Origin: JAUVPY01 sp034412795
GTDB lineage: Bacteria; Chloroflexota; Anaerolineae; 4572-78; NAK82
DNA: 64,000 bases
Assembly: GCA_034412795.1 (NCBI GenBank)
Contig: DAOUMD010000217.1
Coordinates: 1-64,000, forward strand
Direction: 5' to 3'
The translations under genes and the position numbers were made by a program. A model generated the notes under the pieces. The model saw nothing but the letters and a program-made list of their open reading frames with translations. It made no database searches and had not been told where the DNA came from. Below, piece after piece: positions 60,256 to 64,000 of the stretch. The number at the start of each line of letters is the position of its first letter. The stretch's first letter is position 1.

Positions 60256-61989
60256 ATGCGAATGTCAAATCTTTTTGTTCAGACTCTGCGCGACACGCCA
60301 ACCGAAGCCGGCACGCCCGGTTACCAATTTCTCTTGCGCGCTGGGTTAATCCGTGCGCTGGGTCACGGGACTTATGGTTTCACCCCGCTGGGCACGCAGG
60401 CGAGACGCAAGATAAAAGCCATGGTCCGCCGGGCTTTGCAGGTCCTGGGAGGACAAGAAGTGGACCTGCCCCACATCCAGCCGGCCGACCTGGTTAGCGA
60501 GAACCTTGATTTGGAAAAGACCGTCCCCCCTCTGGCAGGTCCCCCCGTCCGTTTCAGAGACCGGATGCAACACGCAGTCGTCCTCAACACCAGCCAGGAG
60601 GCGGTCATCTTGAACATGACCCGGGGTGTGGTCCAATCCTATCGCCAATTGCCCTTGATGTTGTATCAAATCTGGGAGCCATTTCGTGACGAGAGCCGGA
60701 CGTGGGGCGGGTTATTTGGGGACCGAGAGGCCCTGGTGGTGGATGGATACAGTCTGCATACGGATAGCTCAGACCTGGAAGACTTCTATCCCCGCGTCCA
60801 GGAAGCATTTAGGGAGTTGTTTGAACGCTGCCAACTGAGTGTGCTTAATGTGACGGCCGATACGGACGGAGATACTGCTACGCTGCACAAGCTGGTGTGG
60901 CCCTCAAAGCTGGGTGAGGAGACGGTCGTGGTGTGCGACGCTTGCGGGTACAGCGTCGATCAAAGCATGGCTGGCGCCGGAAAGACGCCTCCTCCCGACG
61001 AAGATATGCTACCCATGCAGGACGTCGAAACGCCTGACTGCAAGACCATCGCCGACCTGGCCCAGTTCCTGGAAATCCCCGAGTCGCGCACCGCCAAAGC
61101 CCTCTTCTTGGTGGCTTACATAGAGGGTGAAGGCGACCGCTTTGTATTCGCCGTCGTACGCGGTGACACAGATTTGAACGAAGCCAAGCTGAAACGGGTT
61201 CTGAATGCCGAGACCGTTGGCCCAGCTACCGAAGCGGAAATCAGGCATATGGGGGCCGAGCCAGGTTACGGATCACCGGTTGGCCTGGAGGGTGTTACGA
61301 TCGTGGTGGATGACCTGATTCCGGATTCGCGCAACCTGGTCGCCGGGGCCAACCGGCCGGGCTATCACACGCTGAATGTGAATTATGGACGTGATTATCA
61401 AGCCTCTATCGTGGCCGACATCACGCTTGCTCAAGCAGGCGATCCGTGTCCTGAGTGTGGCGAGCCGCTGCGCGTTGAAAAGGGTATTGAGGTAGCCAGT
61501 ATGCTCAAAATGGGTGACCGGCTAAGCCAGGCTATGGAGGTCACCTACCTGGATCAGGAAGGGAAAACACAGCCTATAGCAATGGGCCGCTATCGGCTTT
61601 ACGCCGATCGTTTGTTGGCCGCCGTAGCCGAAACACATTACGACGAGCACGGAATTATCTGGCCGGCAGAGATGGCGCCTTACCACGTTTACCTAATGAC
61701 CCTGGGCAAGCGGAGCGAGAGCGTGGAAGGTACCGCCAATCGTTTGTATGCCGACCTGGGAACTGCCGGAATCGAGGTATTATACGACGACCGCGATGAG
61801 CGAGCGGGGGTAAAATTCAACGATGCCGACCTGTTAGGTATGCCGTTGCGGGTGGTGGTCGGCGAACGAGGTCTCAAAAATGGAACACTAGAGCTAAAAC
61901 AACGCCGCGAGAGCGAAGTTGAGACCATCGCGGTAGAAGACCTGGTCCAATGGATACTGGACTACTTCTCGAGATCAGAACCCGTTTGA
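60256..61989 (+). CDS. proS: Prolyl-tRNA synthetase
   Basis: 577 residues, ATG behind GGGAGAGCACACC. Bacterial-type class II ProRS with an editing insertion: N-terminal catalytic part (SNLFVQTLRDTPTEAGTPGY, motif 2-like region FRDESRTWGGLFGDRE), an editing domain in the middle (about residues 235-400), then the catalytic and anticodon-binding end. It charges tRNA-Pro. Preceded by a structured leader that may regulate it. Confidence 0.96.
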   Translation: MRMSNLFVQTLRDTPTEAGTPGYQFLLRAGLIRALGHGTYGFTPLGTQARRKIKAMVRRALQVLGGQEVDLPHIQPADLVSENLDLEKTVPPLAGPPVRFRDRMQHAVVLNTSQEAVILNMTRGVVQSYRQLPLMLYQIWEPFRDESRTWGGLFGDREALVVDGYSLHTDSSDLEDFYPRVQEAFRELFERCQLSVLNVTADTDGDTATLHKLVWPSKLGEETVVVCDACGYSVDQSMAGAGKTPPPDEDMLPMQDVETPDCKTIADLAQFLEIPESRTAKALFLVAYIEGEGDRFVFAVVRGDTDLNEAKLKRVLNAETVGPATEAEIRHMGAEPGYGSPVGLEGVTIVVDDLIPDSRNLVAGANRPGYHTLNVNYGRDYQASIVADITLAQAGDPCPECGEPLRVEKGIEVASMLKMGDRLSQAMEVTYLDQEGKTQPIAMGRYRLYADRLLAAVAETHYDEHGIIWPAEMAPYHVYLMTLGKRSESVEGTANRLYADLGTAGIEVLYDDRDERAGVKFNDADLLGMPLRVVVGERGLKNGTLELKQRRESEVETIAVEDLVQWILDYFSRSEPV

Positions 61990-61992
61990 ACA

Positions 61993-62020
61993 TTGACAGC
62001 CAGATACTTTGTGGTATACT
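61993..62020 (+). promoter_or_regulatory. Strong promoter after proS
   Basis: TTGACA (61993-61998), 16 bp, TATACT (62015-62020), with extended -10 TGG. It points into ~480 bp of DNA without a gene. Confidence 0.8.
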
Positions 62021-62026
62021 TGTGAT

Positions 62027-62460
62027 ATATCTGATATACGGTTTGAGGAATGGTTATTGAGCTAATATACTGACCGTGATGTAAGGATGTTTGGGCAGAA
62101 ACCAAGGCCAATCTAAAGATATCGTCCGTGGAAATTCTCCGGTGATGCTTTGTCCTCGCCAAGGCAAGCGGGGATACCCAGGTTGGAGCGAATAGCCCCT
62201 ATTAATCTGCGATGAGGCGGAAACATTGGGGTTCTTGATTTCAGCAGGTGCGTCATCTTACAGGCCGGATCAAACTGAGAGTGTTGCCAACCACGATGTT
62301 TTGGCACGCTGGTGCACCCTTGGGTTCTTGCTATTCCCCAGAAAAACTCTCTTATTAATTGACACGAAGCCGTCCAACTCAGGCAAGACTCTTGCGTGGA
62401 GAGGGTGTATTTCTACCTCACCAGCAAAATGAAGCTGAGATAGACGGCTTTTGTTTTTCT
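62027..62460 (+). ncRNA. Candidate long structured noncoding RNA
   Basis: Between the promoter at 61993-62020 and the U-tract at 62449-62459 lies about 430 nt without a supported reading frame. Local pairings include CCTCGC/GCGGGG (near 62150), AGCCCC/GGGGTT (62198-62234), GCAAG-act-CTTGC (62383-62395) and the closing stem of the 3' domain. I did not find the hallmarks of RNase P RNA, tmRNA, SRP RNA or a T-box. It may be an ncRNA gene or the leader of the phosphoesterase gene. Confidence 0.5.
62367..62459 (+). terminator. Branched terminator-like structure with U-tract
   Basis: AAGCCGTC (62367-62374) pairs with GACGGCTT (62443-62450), and CTCAG with CTGAG inside it. It is followed by TTTTGTTTTTCT. 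Confidence 0.65.
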
Positions 62461-62506
62461 CGCGATTGGGTTGACAAGGAGTACCCATGGGAAGGAGTAG
62501 ACGACC

Positions 62507-63448
62507 GTGACCACTGTTTTCTTTGCCACTGATGTCCACGGATCAGACATCTGCTGGAAGAAATTCATTAATGCCGGCAAGTTCTACGAGGCGGATGTGA
62601 TCATTCTGGGCGGTGATATGACCGGTAAGGCCATCGTCCCCATTGTCCATCAAGGCGGGGATACATACAAGGCCGTTTTGTTGGAACAGGAGTCGATTCT
62701 GCACGGCGAGGATGAAGTGGCAGAGATGGTCAAGATGGTTAAGAGTCGGGGCTATTACCCCTACCCAACCACCCCAGATGAGATTGCCGAGCTAAACGCC
62801 ACGCCGAGCCGGGTGGATGACCTGTTTGCCCAAGAGGTACTGAAAACGGCCGAGGATTGGCTGACCTACGCCGACGAGAAACTGGAGGGCACCAATGTTC
62901 GATGCTACGTGGCGCCTGGCAACGACGATATATTCGAGCTGGATGGCTTGATCCGCGCCTCGAAGCACGTGCAATTGGCCGAGGGCCAGGTGGTTGAACT
63001 CGACGAGCACCACGAAATGATCAGTTGTGGTTGGAGCAACTTTACCCCCTGGCACACCTATCGCGAGGAAGATGAAGACAAGCTGCGTGCCCGCTACGAA
63101 GCGATGATCGGCAAGCTCAAGAACGTAAAAAACAGCGTATTCAACCTTCACGTGCCGCCTTATGGGTCGAATTTAGACGATGCGCCGGAGTTGACGGAAG
63201 ATTTGCGGCCTAAGCATGCCGGACGTTCCTTGATCCCGGTTGGCAGTCACGCGGCTCGGGCCGTCATCGACGAATATCAACCACTGCTCGGACTGTTTGG
63301 GCACATTCACGAGGGCAAGGGAACAAGTCGCCTGGGTCGAACTTTGTGCATCAATCCCGGCAGTATGTATGAGCAAGGCCGGCTGTTAGGCGCGTTGGTG
63401 AAGTTGGGCCGTAACCGAGTGAGGAGCTATATCCTCACGACCGGCTAA
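62507..63448 (+). CDS. Calcineurin-like metallophosphoesterase
   Basis: 313 residues with a GTG start behind AAGGAGTAGACGACC. Metal motifs in order: ATDVHGSD (DxH), ILGGDMTG (GD), VAPGNDDIFE (GN-D), NLHVPPYG (H) and FGHIHEGKG (GHxH). A YfcE/MJ0912-like cytoplasmic phosphodiesterase; substrate unknown. A ~90-residue insert (VDDLFAQEVLKTAEDWL) lies between the second and third motifs. It is preceded by a possible long leader or ncRNA. Confidence 0.87.
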   Translation: MTTVFFATDVHGSDICWKKFINAGKFYEADVIILGGDMTGKAIVPIVHQGGDTYKAVLLEQESILHGEDEVAEMVKMVKSRGYYPYPTTPDEIAELNATPSRVDDLFAQEVLKTAEDWLTYADEKLEGTNVRCYVAPGNDDIFELDGLIRASKHVQLAEGQVVELDEHHEMISCGWSNFTPWHTYREEDEDKLRARYEAMIGKLKNVKNSVFNLHVPPYGSNLDDAPELTEDLRPKHAGRSLIPVGSHAARAVIDEYQPLLGLFGHIHEGKGTSRLGRTLCINPGSMYEQGRLLGALVKLGRNRVRSYILTTG

Positions 63449-63529
63449 TCGGTTCGGCCCATTGATTTCCCGGCGGGAAAGGGGGTGACTATCAGCGCAT
63501 ACCCGTTGTCAGACATCTGTTGAAGACTA

Positions 63530-63621
63530 GGTAGTGTTGACATTTGCGCATTCCCAGAGGTACATTTCGTTATTTGTTGCGGAGTTTCCAGGCGCAAAGA
63601 CTCAAATGTCAACACGGCCTA
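63530..63621. mobile_element. 92-bp MITE-like repeat, copy 2
   Basis: About 90% identical to 11561-11652, same length and orientation. Ends GTGTTGACATTTG / CAAATGTCAACAC. It lies between the phosphoesterase and permease genes. Confidence 0.75.
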
Positions 63622-63666
63622 ATTAATTTGGTCCACTCATCAATTGGAGGAAAGGAGAGACTTGCA

Positions 63667-64000
63667 ATGGCTCAAGCAGTTGCGGGCAGTGAAGCCCGTG
63701 AGACGACGTTGTTCGTGCGCAAGGCAACCGGCTTGGTGCGATCCTGGTCTGTTGTTGATGCCTTCATCTACGCCACCTTCTCCATCAACCTCATCACACT
63801 CGGACTCTACATCTTCAGCCAGATGTATTACCTGGAAGGCGGCTTGTTGCCCACGCTTATCCTGAGCGCGGTGTTGATCATCTTCGAAGTGATAGTCTAC
63901 GCCAGCCTGATTGCGGTGATGCCACGCGCAGGCGGTGACTACGTGTGGCAAAGCCGCATCTTGGGTGGGGGCATCGGCTTCGTGTTAGCCGTCACCGGCT
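63667..64000 (+). CDS. APC-family amino-acid permease (5' part)
   Basis: The ATG at 63667 follows AGGAAAGGAGAGACTTGCA; the frame runs off the window after 111 codons. At least three hydrophobic helices are visible (FIYATFSINLITLGLYIF, LLPTLILSAVLIIFEVIVYA, IGFVLAVTG), and MPRAGGDYVWQSR is the signature loop of the amino acid-polyamine-organocation family. It probably imports amino acids or amines. Confidence 0.8.
   Translation, partial: MAQAVAGSEARETTLFVRKATGLVRSWSVVDAFIYATFSINLITLGLYIFSQMYYLEGGLLPTLILSAVLIIFEVIVYASLIAVMPRAGGDYVWQSRILGGGIGFVLAVTG

Larger units (their letters stand above)
61990..62506. other. Gene-free stretch holding a probable ncRNA
   Basis: 517 bp after proS. It contains a strong promoter at the left, a terminator-like structure at the right, and no supported ORF between them. 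Confidence 0.6.

Noticed and set aside
62226..62432. Small frame inside the proposed ncRNA
   Set aside because: No ribosome site and no domain; it runs into the terminator-like structure.
62027..62460. RNase P RNA, tmRNA or SRP RNA
   Set aside because: I could not find GAGGAAAGTCC (RNase P), a tRNA-like end with tag frame (tmRNA) or the conserved SRP tetraloop region.

Overview
The window looks like a stretch of a Chloroflexota (Anaerolineae-like) chromosome. The evidence is indirect: Rex, an MreB-type actin, a complete atp operon with an AtpZ/AtpI-like leader gene, FabF, MacB-like ABC cassettes, NifX-like/MinD-ferredoxin genes, NB-ARC/TPR and TIR/FGE proteins, and many small intergenic palindromic repeats. 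Taxonomy is inferred from gene content only. No rRNA, tRNA or CRISPR array was recognised.

Layout. 0-4.1 kb: bactofilin-like membrane protein, a TetR regulator with two operator-like palindromes in its promoter, an SDR oxidoreductase and a STAS protein. 4.2-8.7 kb (minus): MacB-type exporter (permease, ATPase, adaptor) and a Yip1-like membrane protein. 9.2-11 kb: rex and mreB, convergent on a shared terminator. 11-18.5 kb (minus): atpZ/I-like, then atpB-E-F-H-A-G-D-C, with an extended -10 promoter candidate upstream. 18.7-19.9 kb: fabF. 20.3-27.4 kb (plus): PadR regulator, two NifX-like proteins, two MinD-type ATPases each with an inserted 2x[4Fe-4S] ferredoxin, a DUF59 protein, a propeller/glycosidase-like lipoprotein, an MBL-fold enzyme and OsmC. 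27.4-29.3 kb: a thioredoxin-VKOR fusion and ferritin. 29.7-34.5 kb: a second MacB-like cassette with a tandemly duplicated, fused permease. 34.7-37.6 kb (minus): dual-specificity-type phosphatase coupled to a GH57 enzyme.

37.8-49 kb is accessory DNA. It holds a TIR-FGE protein, then an AT-richer five-gene operon at 39.06-44.41 kb (BglII-like small protein, ParB/HTH protein, SNF2-type helicase, DUF3883-type nuclease, beta-class DNA methyltransferase). After that come a frameshifted zinc-ribbon membrane protein, small orphan genes, dispersed repeats and an NB-ARC/TPR STAND ATPase. The five-gene operon is the best candidate for an undescribed defence system.

49.9-59.8 kb (minus) is one catabolic locus: a LacI regulator, a CUT1 binding protein and two permeases, an M19 dipeptidase, an amidohydrolase, an M24 peptidase and a glycosylasparaginase-type Ntn hydrolase. 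I infer uptake and degradation of a glyco- or isopeptide. 60-64 kb: proS behind a cloverleaf-like leader, a probable long noncoding RNA with its own promoter and terminator, a metallophosphoesterase and the start of an APC permease. At least five families of short repeats or MITE-like elements are scattered through the intergenic DNA, several of them overlapping the ends of genes.
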